A stretch of 64,000 bases of DNA, taken from NCBI RefSeq assembly GCF_000429025.1, contig NZ_AUBB01000024.1, forward strand, positions 173,846 through 237,845. Reading direction: 5' to 3'. Source of the stretch: Actinospineispora spinosispora DSM 44797. GTDB lineage: Bacteria; Actinomycetota; Actinomycetes; Mycobacteriales; Pseudonocardiaceae. The notes beneath the pieces were generated by a model. The model was not told the DNA's origin and did not search any database. It was given only the letters and a program-made list of their open reading frames with translations. A program made the position numbers and the translations under genes. Shown here piece after piece: positions 33,395 to 42,207 of this stretch (its first letter is position 1; the number at the start of each line of letters is the position of its first letter).

Positions 33395-34306
33395 ATGCAG
33401 GCACCTCGACCGTTCCGAACCGCGATCGTCCCTGCCGCAGGCATGGGGACGCGATTCCTGCCGACCACCAAGACCGTGCCGAAGGAGCTTCTCCCGGTGG
33501 TGGACACACCGGGCATCGAGAGGGTCGCCGCCGAGGCGGCCGAAGCCGGGGCAGAGCGGCTGCTGATCGTCACCTCACCCGGTAAGGACGCCGTGGCGGC
33601 ACACTTCGCGCCGCAGCCCGAGCTGGAGTCCACCCTGGCCGCAAGGGGCAAGGACAAGCTGGTGGCGAAGGTGCGACGTGCCGCCGAGCTGCTCGAGGTG
33701 GCGACGGTCACCCAGCACGAGGCGCTCGGACTCGGCCACGCGGTCGGGTGCGCGAACGACGCGTTGTCGGCCGACGAGGACGCCGTGGCGGTTCTGCTGC
33801 CCGACGATCTGGTGCTGCCCTCGGGCGTGCTGACCAGGATGGCCGCGGTGCGCGCCAGGTACGGCGGCAGCGTCCTGTGCGCCTTCGACGTCCCGAGGGA
33901 ACAGATCAGCGCGTACGGCGTGTTCGACGTCGAGGACACCGACGACCCCGACGTGAAGATCGTCAAGGACATGGTGGAGAAGCCCCCGGCCGACGAGGCG
34001 CCCTCCACCCTGGCCACGGCGGGCCGCTACCTGCTGGACCGGCAGATCTTCGACGCGCTGAAGCGGATCACCCCGGGCGCGGGTGGTGAGCTGCAGCTCA
34101 CCGACGCGGTGGCGTTGCTGATCGCCGAAGGCCACCCGGTGCACGTCGTCGTCCACCACGGCGGCCGTCACGACCTGGGCAACCCGGCCGGCTACGTGCG
34201 TGCGTACGTCGACTACGCGCTCGCGGACCCGGAGCTCGGACCCGACCTGCGCGACTGGCTGGCCGAGCGTCTGGAGTGGACGGGCGGGGGAGTGCGCGGG
34301 GCGTGA
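33395..34306 (+). CDS. galU: UTP-glucose-1-phosphate uridylyltransferase
   Basis: The 303-residue protein starts at ATG 33395. The nucleotide-binding start AIVPAAGMGTRFLPTTKTVPKE, the sugar site LGLGHAVGCANDAL, and the DDL metal motif in AVLLPDDLVLPS identify GalU. HHGGRHDLGNPAGYVRAYVDYAL closes the fold. It makes UDP-glucose for cell-envelope and storage polymers. Its stop overlaps the GTG of the MoeA-like gene by four bases. Confidence 0.95.
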   Translation: MQAPRPFRTAIVPAAGMGTRFLPTTKTVPKELLPVVDTPGIERVAAEAAEAGAERLLIVTSPGKDAVAAHFAPQPELESTLAARGKDKLVAKVRRAAELLEVATVTQHEALGLGHAVGCANDALSADEDAVAVLLPDDLVLPSGVLTRMAAVRARYGGSVLCAFDVPREQISAYGVFDVEDTDDPDVKIVKDMVEKPPADEAPSTLATAGRYLLDRQIFDALKRITPGAGGELQLTDAVALLIAEGHPVHVVVHHGGRHDLGNPAGYVRAYVDYALADPELGPDLRDWLAERLEWTGGGVRGA

Positions 34307-35529
34307 GACCGGTCGACGAGCAGCTCGCGCGAGTACTGGACGCGGCCGTTCGGCCGGCTCCGGTACGGGTCGCGATCGCCGACGCGCAGGGCATGTTGTG
34401 CGCGGAGGAGGTCGTGGCCCAGCGTGCGCTGCCCGGATTCGACCAGGCGGCGGTCGACGGGTACGCGGTGCGCAGCGTCGACCTCAGCGGCGCGGGGCCG
34501 GATCACCCCGTTCAGCTGCCGGTCGTCGGCGAGATCCCCGCGGGTTCCCGGCAGCCGCACCGGCTGCAGCCGGGCCAGGCGGTCCGGCTGGTCACCGGAG
34601 CGCCGCTGCCCACACTCGCCGACGCGGTCGTACCCACCGCCGACACCGACGGCCACCCGGCCACCGTGTCGATCTACCGCGCCGTGCCGTCCGCCGCGTT
34701 CGTGCGGCGCATCGGTGAGGACGTCATGCCGGGCGACGTCGCGGTCCGGCGCGGCTCGGTGATCGCCGCCGCTCAGGTCGGGTTGCTCGCCGCCGTGGGC
34801 AGGGAACGCGTCCTGGTGCACCCGAGACCCAGGGTGGCGGTGCTGTCCATCGGCGACGAGCTGGTCGACGTCGCACGCAACCCCGGCGCGGGCGAGGTCT
34901 ACGACGTGAACTCCTACGCGTTGGCGGCAGCGGCGCGGGACTCCGGCGCCGACGCCATCCGGGTCGGGCTCGTCCCCCGCGACCCGATGCGGCTGCGCGC
35001 CGCAGTCGAGGACCACCTGGCGAACAGCGAGGTCATGGTGATCTGCGGCGGGATCGGCGGCGTCGTCGGCGAGCAGGTCCTGTCCACCCTCGGCGAGCTC
35101 GGCGACCTCGACGGCAGCCGCGTCGCGATGCACCCCGGGTCCGTGCAGGGCTTCGGCAGGCTCGGCAGGGAACGCGTCCCGACGTTCCTGCTGCCCGCCA
35201 ACCCGGTGAGCGCGCTCGTGCTCTTCGAAGTGCTCGTCCGGCCGCTCATCCGCACCACGCTCGGTCGCAACGACCCTCGGCGACGACGGATCAGCGCACG
35301 GCTGCTGTCCCCGCTCAGCTCGATCCCCGGCCGGCGTGGCTACCTGCGCGGCCAGCTGTTACGCGAAGAAGCCACCGGCGACTACCTCGTGCAGCCCCTG
35401 GGCACCTCGGGCACCCAGCTGCTGTCCGCGCTCGCCGAAGCCAACTGCCTCATCGAGCTCGCCGAACACGTGACCGAAGTGACCGTCGGCGAACAGGTCA
35501 CGGTCGCCTTCCTCGCCCCGCGCAGCTGA
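34303..35529 (+). CDS. glp: MoeA/gephyrin-like protein (Glp type)
   Basis: The 408-residue protein from GTG 34303 has the MoeA domain order: LPGFDQAAVDGYAVR, VRLVTGAPLPTLADAVVP, then the GD loop LSIGDELVD. The molybdopterin-site motifs deviate from what I remember of catalytic MoeA. The SGGVSVGxxD loop reads CGGIGGVVGEQV (about residues 247-258), and LPGNPVS reads LPANPVS. In corynebacteria a gephyrin-like protein encoded here (Glp) works with the membrane protein GlpR in cell division. The order galU-this gene-rimJ-glpR is the same. I infer a structural role, with molybdate insertion as the alternative. Confidence 0.82.
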   Translation: MRPVDEQLARVLDAAVRPAPVRVAIADAQGMLCAEEVVAQRALPGFDQAAVDGYAVRSVDLSGAGPDHPVQLPVVGEIPAGSRQPHRLQPGQAVRLVTGAPLPTLADAVVPTADTDGHPATVSIYRAVPSAAFVRRIGEDVMPGDVAVRRGSVIAAAQVGLLAAVGRERVLVHPRPRVAVLSIGDELVDVARNPGAGEVYDVNSYALAAAARDSGADAIRVGLVPRDPMRLRAAVEDHLANSEVMVICGGIGGVVGEQVLSTLGELGDLDGSRVAMHPGSVQGFGRLGRERVPTFLLPANPVSALVLFEVLVRPLIRTTLGRNDPRRRRISARLLSPLSSIPGRRGYLRGQLLREEATGDYLVQPLGTSGTQLLSALAEANCLIELAEHVTEVTVGEQVTVAFLAPRS

Positions 35530-35538
35530 CCGGTATCC

Positions 35539-36201
35539 GTGGCTCACTTCCCCGACTCGACCCGTCTCGGCCGTCACCCCGGCTGGCCCGCGACACTCGG
35601 CCCGCTCCGCACCAGTGGCGGAGTCGTGCGCCTGCGCCCCGTCCGGCTGCGTGACGGCGGCCGATGGTCCGACATCCGCACCCGCGACGAACGACACCTC
35701 GGTCCCTGGGAACCCGACGCCCCGGGGCTCTGGGCACAACGCAACACCGTCGTCGAATGGCCCGCCCGGTGGAGCGCACTACGCGCCATCGGCAGACGCG
35801 GAATGGGCCTGCCGTTCGCGCTGCTCGTCGACGACCAGTTCGTCGGCCAGGTCATGATCGGCAACGTCCTGCGCGACCCGCTGTGGTCCGGCTACGTCGG
35901 CTACTGGATCGGTAGCCACGTCGCGGGCCGAGGCCTCACCACCGCCGCCGTCGCGCTCGCCGTGGACCACTGCTTCGGGCCCGTCGGACTGCACCGCATC
36001 GAAGCCACCGTGCGCCCGGAGAACCACTCCAGCCGTCGCGTCCTCATCAAACTGGGCTTCCGGGAAGAAGGACTGTTCCGACGCTACCTCAACGTCGACG
36101 GAGCCTGGCGCGACCACCTGATCTACGCCATGACACCCGAAGACCTCGAGCACAGCGTGGTCGAACGGTTGGTCAGAAGGGGCCTCGCCGAGCGCGTCTG
36201 A
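35539..36201 (+). CDS. rimJ: GNAT acetyltransferase, RimJ-like
   Basis: The 220-residue protein (GTG 35539) has the GNAT core: VVRLRPVRLRDGG, FVGQVMIGNVLRDPLWSGYVGYWIG, then the acetyl-CoA segment HVAGRGLTTAAVALAVDHCF with HRIEATVRPENHSSRRVLIKLGFREEG split by short turns. These are hallmarks of RimJ/RimL-type N-terminal protein acetyltransferases. The substrate, presumably a ribosomal or other N-terminus, is not known. It lies between glp and glpR in a conserved neighbourhood. Confidence 0.88.
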   Translation: MAHFPDSTRLGRHPGWPATLGPLRTSGGVVRLRPVRLRDGGRWSDIRTRDERHLGPWEPDAPGLWAQRNTVVEWPARWSALRAIGRRGMGLPFALLVDDQFVGQVMIGNVLRDPLWSGYVGYWIGSHVAGRGLTTAAVALAVDHCFGPVGLHRIEATVRPENHSSRRVLIKLGFREEGLFRRYLNVDGAWRDHLIYAMTPEDLEHSVVERLVRRGLAERV

Positions 36202-36323
36202 GCCGGTACCGGCGCGTCGTCATGATCGCGGACGGTTCCCTGGTTACCGTGAGCGAACACCGAAGGTGCCCTCTACTTCCCGGGCTCCCCAGGTGCGAGC
36301 CGGTACGACCAGCGGGAGGCGGG

Positions 36324-37238
36324 ATGCCCAGCTCCCTGCTGTTCGCCGGTCTAGTGGCCACCTGGCTGGCCGTGTTGGTACCGATGGCCGCGCGGCGACG
36401 CCAGCAGACGCCGCGCCCGAGCGACGCGGCGTTGTCCGGACGGGTGTTGCAGCGCCCACGCCGCCGCAACCAGGAGGTGACGATGGACGACGCCGCGGAC
36501 GGCCGTACCGGTCCCGAGGCGCCGGAACCGTCGGATCGACACGATCCTCCGGGCAGCCGGGACGACGCGGTCCACCCGGAACCCGACCGAGGTGAACGCC
36601 TCGCGAAGAGCCCCTACCGCCCCGGCCGAGGTGGATACGACCCCGAGGCGGCTGCACTCGCCGCGCAGGCCAAGTACACCTTCCGGCAGCGCATGGTCCT
36701 CCTGCTCGTGCTGTTCGCCGTCATCTCCGCGCTGCTCGCGGCCACCCTGCGCATGTCCGACGCCTGGTACCTGCACGCCGCCGTCGACCTCAGCCTCATC
36801 GGCTACCTCGTGTACCTGCGCCGGCAGGTCCGGATGGAACAGGCCATCCGCGAACGCCGCGCCGCCCGCATGGCCGGTACCCGCCGCGACCACACCGGCG
36901 GACGTCCACGCACCGTCGCCGACGAGGTCGCCGCGCGCGAAGCCGCGAAGACCAACCCCCACGGCGACGAGCGCGCCACCGAGGGCAGGCCCTCACGCGA
37001 CCACGACAACGGCACCGACACCGGCGACGGCGCCGACGACGCGGAGCCCGAAGACGCCGGCTGTGCGGAGCACACCGACGACGAGCCCCAGACTCCCGCG
37101 CTGCCCCGGCTCACCCCCATGCGCCTGCCCCAGCCACCACCCGGAACCGTGCGGCTCGAACTCGACGCAGAGGACCCTGAGCTGCACGAGCTCGCCGAAC
37201 AGGCCTATCGGGGATACCGACGTGCGGCCGGTCAATGA
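36324..37238 (+). CDS. glpR: GlpR/SepX-type single-pass division membrane protein
   Basis: The 304-residue protein starts at ATG 36324 with GGGAGGCGGG upstream. It opens with a helix MPSSLLFAGLVATWLAVLV followed at once by basic RRRQ. A second hydrophobic pair lies around 120-160 (MVLLLVLFAVISALLAATLR and YLHAAVDLSLIGYLVYL). The C-terminal 130 residues are highly charged and disordered, ending in a conserved-looking block with PQPPPGTVRLELD. Position after glp and rimJ fits the gephyrin-receptor GlpR of corynebacteria and the Streptomyces SepX family, both implicated in cell division. The assignment is by context and topology. Confidence 0.75.
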   Translation: MPSSLLFAGLVATWLAVLVPMAARRRQQTPRPSDAALSGRVLQRPRRRNQEVTMDDAADGRTGPEAPEPSDRHDPPGSRDDAVHPEPDRGERLAKSPYRPGRGGYDPEAAALAAQAKYTFRQRMVLLLVLFAVISALLAATLRMSDAWYLHAAVDLSLIGYLVYLRRQVRMEQAIRERRAARMAGTRRDHTGGRPRTVADEVAAREAAKTNPHGDERATEGRPSRDHDNGTDTGDGADDAEPEDAGCAEHTDDEPQTPALPRLTPMRLPQPPPGTVRLELDAEDPELHELAEQAYRGYRRAAGQ

Positions 37239-37280
37239 CCGACTGCTAAGCTTTGATCGCTCCGCAAGCGGAGCAAGTTT

Positions 37281-37353
37281 GGGGCTGTGGCGCAGTTGGT
37301 AGCGCGACTCGTTCGCATCGAGTAGGTCAGGGGTTCGATTCCCCTCAGCTCCA
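37281..37353 (+). tRNA. tRNA-Ala (anticodon CGC)
   Basis: The sequence folds as a cloverleaf: acceptor GGGGCTG/CAGCTCC with one G-T pair, D-arm GCGC/GCGC, anticodon stem ACTCG/CGAGT with loop TTCGCAT, T-arm GGGGTTCGATTCCCC, discriminator A. The 3' CCA is not encoded. It would read GCG codons, which are abundant in this GC-rich genome. Confidence 0.95.
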
Positions 37354-37411
37354 CCCGACTGGATGGCTCGTGCTCGCGGAGAGCCCGAGCCTTTGTCGTG
37401 TGGTCATGGCA

Positions 37412-37432
37412 TTGGGGGGCCGAGCCCCCCAA
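37412..37432. terminator. Symmetrical G/C hairpin after tRNA-Ala
   Basis: TTGGGGGGC (37412-37420) pairs fully with GCCCCCCAA (37424-37432) around a CGA loop. It lies 58 bases after the tRNA. Similar TTGGGGGGC...GCCCCCCAA hairpins are frequent between genes in Pseudonocardiales, in my recollection. Confidence 0.55.
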
Positions 37433-37493
37433 GCCCCCCACGGTGCGGCATCCTCCGACCCGGCGTGGTCACCCTTCGTGAGCGCTCGCCTTC

Positions 37494-37574
37494 GGCATCG
37501 TTGTTCGTGGGCTCTCCTGTGGCGTCGTTGTTCGTGGGCTTGCCTTGGGCGTCGCTCCTGTTCGTCGGTCTTCG
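37494..37574. repeat. Three 27-bp degenerate tandem repeats
   Basis: Units begin at 37494, 37521 and 37548 with GGC(A/G)TCG. The first two share 18 or more of their first 20 bases, and the third is diverged (GTTCGTCGG in place of GTTCGTGGG). The 27-bp period equals nine codons, but no supported gene covers it. Confidence 0.55.
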
Positions 37575-38057
37575 CTCTTGGTGTTCGGCGATTCGGCTCG
37601 GGTTCTTGCCAGCGTTCTCCTCGGGTTGACATCTTGTTCCGCTGCTTTGGTGGTGGGGCCGGCTTGGCACGGGCTTGCCGTGGGGCTCGGAGTGACGTTG
37701 ATCATAAGGCTCGATTGTGGCAGTTATTGCTTTGGCAATTAGTTCACTGGGAGTCGGGAGTGGATTACCGGTGGGTGGTGTGGGGGTGGAGATGTGCGCA
37801 AGATTGGGCCGGGAACGGTCAATTTTGGTGATTCTTCGACCGTTGTGCCGGGTCTAGCCTCTGTGTGCGGTCTCGGGGTGTCTACCTGTGTTATCTCAGG
37901 TTAGATCTTGTGTTGGCTTCCCTCGCTGGGGTGGCTACGCTACCCCCGAAATCTGTGCGTGCATTCGGCTCGGGGCGTTTCGGAGTGTGTGTCGGATGGT
38001 GTCAATGGTGCAGCTCGGCTACTGATGGTGGGTCCTGTGGTGCGAAATGGAGGAGCG

Positions 38058-40811
38058 GTGAACGGACGTCATCGGGCGCTCTTTGCCGACGACAGCGAGG
38101 GGTCCGCTCCCGGTGCGCCCGAGCAGTATCGGGACCACGAGCCATCACTGATCCCACGTACGCTGCGCGTCCTGTTCCGGCCGACGTCGATCCGGGCGAA
38201 GCTGAGCCGCATCCTGGTGGTGGCTCTCGTCCTGGTGCTGCTCGCGCTGGGCTTCATGGTCACCGGGAAGCTCGGTGAGTTCCGAGACGCCCAGGGCACC
38301 TCACGCATCGTGACGGTGACCCTGCAGACGCAGGAGCTGGTGCACTCGCTGCAGAAGGAACGCGGCCTGACCAACGGTCTGCTCGGCGGTGGCCGCTACT
38401 ACCAGGCGTCGGTCACCGCACAGCGCATCCAGACCGACGCCGCGCTCGTCACGCTCAACCAGCTGCTCGACGACCCGACCTACCAGGGTCCGACCTCGGA
38501 CGCGGTGCGTACAGCGCTCGGCAGGCTCGGCGATCTGGCCTCGGTCCGAAAGGACGTGGACAGCGGCGCCGCCGACCAGGCGACGACCCTGTCCTACTAC
38601 ACCGACGCCACCGCCGCGCTGAACGACCTCGACCTCGGTCTCGACCGTGCGCAGGACCGGGTCCTGCGCAACGGGCTGCAGGCGCTCTACACGCTGGGTG
38701 ACGCCAAGGACAACACCGACCGCGAGCGCGGGCTGCTCAACGGTGTGTTCAGTGCGAACGCGATCTCACCGCAGCAGTACCAGGAGTTCTCCGAGATTCG
38801 CGCGGCCAAGCAGATCGCGCTCGACGCCTTCGAGCACTCGGCGACTCCGCAGCAGCGCTCGGCCGTCGACGACGCGCTGCAGTCGCCGGTGGCCACCAGG
38901 GCCGCCGAGTTCGAGGAACTCGCCGCCGCCAGCGTCACCGGGGTGCTGGCCCGGCACGTGGACGCGCAGAACCACTGGTGGAACCAGATGACGCTGGTCA
39001 TCAACGATCTCCACACGGTGCAGCAGTCCATCGGCACCGAGCTGGCCGACCGCGCCGACGCGCTGCGCAACGCCGCACTGCGCGAGCTGATCGCGTACCT
39101 GGTCGCCGCCGCGATCGGCATCGCCATCCAGGTGGCGCTCGTGATCGGCGCCGCCCGATCGATCATCGGCCCGCTCGGCGCACTGGCCGCCGAAGCCGAC
39201 GACGTGTCGGCCAACCGGCTGCCGAAGGCGGTCGAGGACCTGGAGAACCCGACCGACGACGAGGAGATCGAGCTCCCGAGGCCGGTTGCGCTCCCGGTCC
39301 CCGAACACGCGGGCACGGAGATCCGGCAGCTGGCGCGTGCGGTGAGCAGGCTCCAGGAATCGGCGCTGACACTGGCCACCGAGCAGGCGTTGATCCGCCG
39401 CAATACGACCGCGTCGCTGGCGAACCTCGGCAGGCGCAACCAGAACCTGGTGCGCCGCCAGCTGGGCCTGATCAGCGAGTTCGAGCGCGAGGAGCTCGAC
39501 CCGTCGACGCTGGCCAACATGTTCGAGTTGGACCACCTCGCCACCCGTATGCGCCGCAACGCGGAGAGCCTGCTGGTGCTCGTCGGCGAGTCCGGCCCGA
39601 AGACCTGGTCGAGCCCGCTGTCGATCTACGACGTGGTGCGCGCCTCGCTGTCCGAGGTCGAGGGGTATCAGCGGGTCTCGCTCAAGCGGATCGACGACGT
39701 GCACATCGCCGGCTCCGTGGTGACCGACCTGGCGCACATGCTGGCCGAGCTGATCGAGAACGGTCTCGCGTACTCGCCGCCGGGCGTGGAGGTCGAGATC
39801 TACGGCCGCCGGATGGGCAGCCGCTACACGATCGCGGTGGTCGACCACGGTGCCGGCATGCAGCCGGACGCACTGGTGAAGGCCAACGCCCGGCTGCACG
39901 ACGAGGAGAACTTCCTGGTCGCGCCCACCAGGTTCCTCGGTCACTACGTGGTCGGCCGCCTGGCGAGGCAGCTCGGCGTCGAGGTCACGCTGGCGCCGGC
40001 GCCGATCACCGGTATCACCGCGAGGATGCTGCTGCCCTCGATCATGCTGGTCGATCCGGCGGGACCGGACGCGGACCAGCCGACCGTGTCGGTCCGGCCG
40101 GTCGGCTACGCGGAGAAGCCGAACGAGGCGGACACCGAGGCTCGGGGCCCTCAGCGGACGCCGGTCCGCACCTTGTCAGCGCCCGCCGACGCGGTGCCCA
40201 CGCAGCAGGGCGCCACGACCGGCGCACCTATGCCCCGGCAGGAACGACCGGCACCGGCACAACGGGTCAGGGTGGATGTGAGCAGCGAACGCACTCGTAA
40301 CGGACTCGCCAAACGGCAGGCGAAGTCGGCGCGCCCGAAGCAGTCGACGCCCGCCCTGCGGCCCGCGGCGCAGTACATCCCGCCGAAGGTCTCCACCCCC
40401 GAGCGGGAGCGCTCGCCGAGCGACGTCAGCTCCATGCTGTCGGCGTTCCGGGCAGGTCACCAGCGTGCCGCGCAGTCCGGCGTCGAACGGGACATCTACC
40501 AGCAGTCGACGCAACCCGCGCCCGCGTGGGCCAGCCCGGCGCCGTACTCCGGCCACCAGGAGCCGAACCACGAGCAGAGCTACGCCCTCTCCGTGGGCGG
40601 CGAGGGACCCCGGCACGACGAGCCCCCGTACTCCGAGCCCGCCCAGCGGGAGCCCGGCTTCTCCGACCAGAGCACCGCCGAGCTTCGCGCGGTCGCCTAC
40701 CGACAGCCCAGTCCACCGGAGCACGTACCGCTCGAGCTGACCGTCGAACCGGCGGCCGACGGGACAGATGAGCCGGCCATCCACACCGCGTCGCAAGGAG
40801 GACAGGCGTGA
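38058..40811 (+). CDS. cvnA: Conservon sensor kinase-like protein CvnA with nitrate-sensor-like domain
   Basis: The 917-residue protein has a first membrane helix (about 50-72, LVVALVLVLLALGFMV). An extracytoplasmic NIT-type helical domain follows (about 80-330) with the VHSLQKERGLTNGLLGG signature, then a second helix (about 342-368). A pseudo-phosphorylation helix region lacks a canonical H-box (LVRRQLGLISEFEREELDP). The GHKL ATPase is intact in outline (LAELIENGLAYSPPGV, VVDHGAGMQPDAL, FLGHYVVGRLARQLGV). A 270-residue Pro/Gln/Glu-rich tail ends the protein. In Streptomyces conservons CvnA works with roadblock, DUF742 and Ras-like partners at the membrane. Those three genes follow, the first overlapping by four bases. 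Confidence 0.9.
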   Translation: MNGRHRALFADDSEGSAPGAPEQYRDHEPSLIPRTLRVLFRPTSIRAKLSRILVVALVLVLLALGFMVTGKLGEFRDAQGTSRIVTVTLQTQELVHSLQKERGLTNGLLGGGRYYQASVTAQRIQTDAALVTLNQLLDDPTYQGPTSDAVRTALGRLGDLASVRKDVDSGAADQATTLSYYTDATAALNDLDLGLDRAQDRVLRNGLQALYTLGDAKDNTDRERGLLNGVFSANAISPQQYQEFSEIRAAKQIALDAFEHSATPQQRSAVDDALQSPVATRAAEFEELAAASVTGVLARHVDAQNHWWNQMTLVINDLHTVQQSIGTELADRADALRNAALRELIAYLVAAAIGIAIQVALVIGAARSIIGPLGALAAEADDVSANRLPKAVEDLENPTDDEEIELPRPVALPVPEHAGTEIRQLARAVSRLQESALTLATEQALIRRNTTASLANLGRRNQNLVRRQLGLISEFEREELDPSTLANMFELDHLATRMRRNAESLLVLVGESGPKTWSSPLSIYDVVRASLSEVEGYQRVSLKRIDDVHIAGSVVTDLAHMLAELIENGLAYSPPGVEVEIYGRRMGSRYTIAVVDHGAGMQPDALVKANARLHDEENFLVAPTRFLGHYVVGRLARQLGVEVTLAPAPITGITARMLLPSIMLVDPAGPDADQPTVSVRPVGYAEKPNEADTEARGPQRTPVRTLSAPADAVPTQQGATTGAPMPRQERPAPAQRVRVDVSSERTRNGLAKRQAKSARPKQSTPALRPAAQYIPPKVSTPERERSPSDVSSMLSAFRAGHQRAAQSGVERDIYQQSTQPAPAWASPAPYSGHQEPNHEQSYALSVGGEGPRHDEPPYSEPAQREPGFSDQSTAELRAVAYRQPSPPEHVPLELTVEPAADGTDEPAIHTASQGGQA

Positions 40812-41233
40812 GCATCGACTCCCACGCTGATCCGCAGAGTTTCAACTGGCTGATCACGAACTTCGTGCGCGGCACCGACGGCGTCCGCGACGCGGTCGCC
40901 GTGTCGTCGGACGGGCTGCTCATCGCCATGTCCGAAGGGCTCGACCGGGACTCGGCGGACCGGCTGGCCGCGCTGGTCTCCGGACTGGCGAGCCTGTCGC
41001 GCAGCGCATCCCGCTACTACGACTTCGACGGCCTGCGGCTGATCATGATCGAGATGAAGCGGGGCTTCCTGCTCGTCTCGACGGTCAGTGACGGCAGCTG
41101 TGTCGCCGTCCTCGCCGACGAAGGCTGCGACATCGGCCTGATCGGCTACGAGATCGCGGTGCTGGTGGAGCGCGCCGGAAGCCTGTTGACCCCGACATTG
41201 ATCTCAGAGCTCAGGGCAGAGCTGATGTTATGA
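40808..41233 (+). CDS. cvnB: Roadblock/LC7-domain protein CvnB
   Basis: The 141-residue protein from GTG 40808 (GTGA overlap with cvnA) is a single roadblock/LC7 domain: FNWLITNFVRGTDGVRDAVAVSSDGLLIAMSE, RDSADRLAALVSGLASL, and a closing IGLIGYEIAVLVERAGSLL split over strands and helix. In conservons this subunit is thought to regulate the Ras-like CvnD as a GTPase-activating or scaffold partner. Confidence 0.93.
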   Translation: MSIDSHADPQSFNWLITNFVRGTDGVRDAVAVSSDGLLIAMSEGLDRDSADRLAALVSGLASLSRSASRYYDFDGLRLIMIEMKRGFLLVSTVSDGSCVAVLADEGCDIGLIGYEIAVLVERAGSLLTPTLISELRAELML

Positions 41234-41243
41234 GAGGGCTGGT

Positions 41244-41627
41244 GTGACGATGGTTCCTCCACGACTTCCGGAGCCGGGAGGTACGCACTTCTCGGCGATG
41301 ACCGACGACGCGGCGAGAGTGCGTCCGTTCATCGTGACCGGCGGCCGGACCCGTCCGCTGGACAACAGCCTGCGGATCGAGACCCTGCTGCTGGCGATGC
41401 CGGCCGCATTGTCGGCGCCGCTGCGGTTCGAGCAGCGCCGCCTGGTCGAGCTCGCCCAGCGCGCCGTATCGCTGGCCGAGGTGGCTGCCTCGTTGTCCGT
41501 CCCGGTCGGTGTGGCGCGCGTTCTCGCGTCGGACCTGCAGCACCAGAACCTGATCACCCTGCACGAACCACGCAGTCTGTCGTATGACGCCATCGAAAGG
41601 ATCCGAGAACTTGTACGGGCGCTCTGA
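41244..41627 (+). CDS. cvnC: DUF742 protein CvnC
   Basis: The 127-residue protein starts at GTG 41244 (ATG 41250 is in frame). It has the DUF742 core: VRPFIVTGGRTRPLDNSLRIETLLL, a winged-helix-like RRLVELAQRAVSLAEVAASLSVPVGVARVLASDL in pieces, and the terminal RIRELVRAL. Its function in conservons is not well defined. Its 3' end overlaps cvnD by 44 bases if cvnD uses ATG 41584. Confidence 0.92.
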   Translation: MTMVPPRLPEPGGTHFSAMTDDAARVRPFIVTGGRTRPLDNSLRIETLLLAMPAALSAPLRFEQRRLVELAQRAVSLAEVAASLSVPVGVARVLASDLQHQNLITLHEPRSLSYDAIERIRELVRAL

Positions 41628-42198
41628 ACATGGTTCGGCGTCGCAGTCCGGCCATCTGGCGCCTATCAAGATCGTTGTGAGCGGCGGGTTCGGTGTCGGG
41701 AAGACCACGTTCATCGGCGCGATCTCCGAGATCGATCCGCTGGTGACCGAGGCAGCGATGACCGACCTGTCGACGAAGGTGGACGACGCGAGCCTGCTCG
41801 CCGAGAAGTCGACGACCACGGTCGCACTGGACTTCGGCCGCATCACCCTCGACCGGACCCTGATCCTCTACATGTTCGGCACTCCGGGCCAGGACCGGTT
41901 CACCTTCCTGTGGGACGACCTGGCCGACGGGGCGCTCGGCGCGGTCATCCTCGCCGACACCCGGCGCATCGAGGACTGCTACCCGGTGCTCGACTACTTC
42001 GAGGAGCGGTCCGAGCCGTTCGTCGTCGCGGTGAACATGTTCGACGGGGCCGATCGGTTCGATCTGGAGGAGGTCCGGGAAGCGCTCGGGGTCGACGACA
42101 CGATCGCGCTGGTGCACTGCGACGCGCGGGAACGCGAGTCGGTCAAGGACGTCCTGATCGCCCTGATCGACCAGGTGTTGTTGCAGCGCGCCGCGTAA
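41584..42198 (+). CDS. cvnD: Ras-like small GTPase CvnD
   Basis: The 204-residue protein has the P-loop GGFGVGKTTFIGAI, switch-region EKSTTTVALDFGRI, FGTPGQDRFTFLWDDL (the DxxG-like loop lacks its Asp, reading GTPGQ), and VNMFDGAD in the NKxD position. These are features of the MglA-like conservon GTPases. ATG 41584 gives a 44-base overlap with cvnC. TTG 41611 is a possible shorter start. Together with CvnA-C it probably forms a membrane-associated switch complex analogous to a eukaryotic receptor and G protein. Confidence 0.92.
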   Translation: MTPSKGSENLYGRSEHGSASQSGHLAPIKIVVSGGFGVGKTTFIGAISEIDPLVTEAAMTDLSTKVDDASLLAEKSTTTVALDFGRITLDRTLILYMFGTPGQDRFTFLWDDLADGALGAVILADTRRIEDCYPVLDYFEERSEPFVVAVNMFDGADRFDLEEVREALGVDDTIALVHCDARERESVKDVLIALIDQVLLQRAA

Positions 42199-42207
42199 TC
42201 TAGGCGC

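Larger units (their letters stand above)
37354..38057. other. 704-bp non-coding region upstream of the conservon
   Basis: I see no convincing gene here. Frames on both strands have poor codon usage. It contains a perfect 9-bp-stem hairpin TTGGGGGGCCGAGCCCCCCA (37412-37431, plus a final A) that could terminate the tRNA transcript. It also contains three 27-bp imperfect tandem repeats from 37494 (GGCATCGTTGTTCGTGGGCT, GGCGTCGTTGTTCGTGGGCT and a third degenerate copy). The right part (37680-38040) is T-richer than the genes and probably holds the long leader or promoter of the conservon, whose GTG at 38058 has ATGGAGGAG upstream. Confidence 0.6.

Noticed and set aside
37404..37670. Minus-strand frame with PTNNDATGE-type repeats
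   Set aside because: It follows a 27-bp tandem repeat, lacks a ribosome site and has poor codon usage, so it is probably a chance frame.
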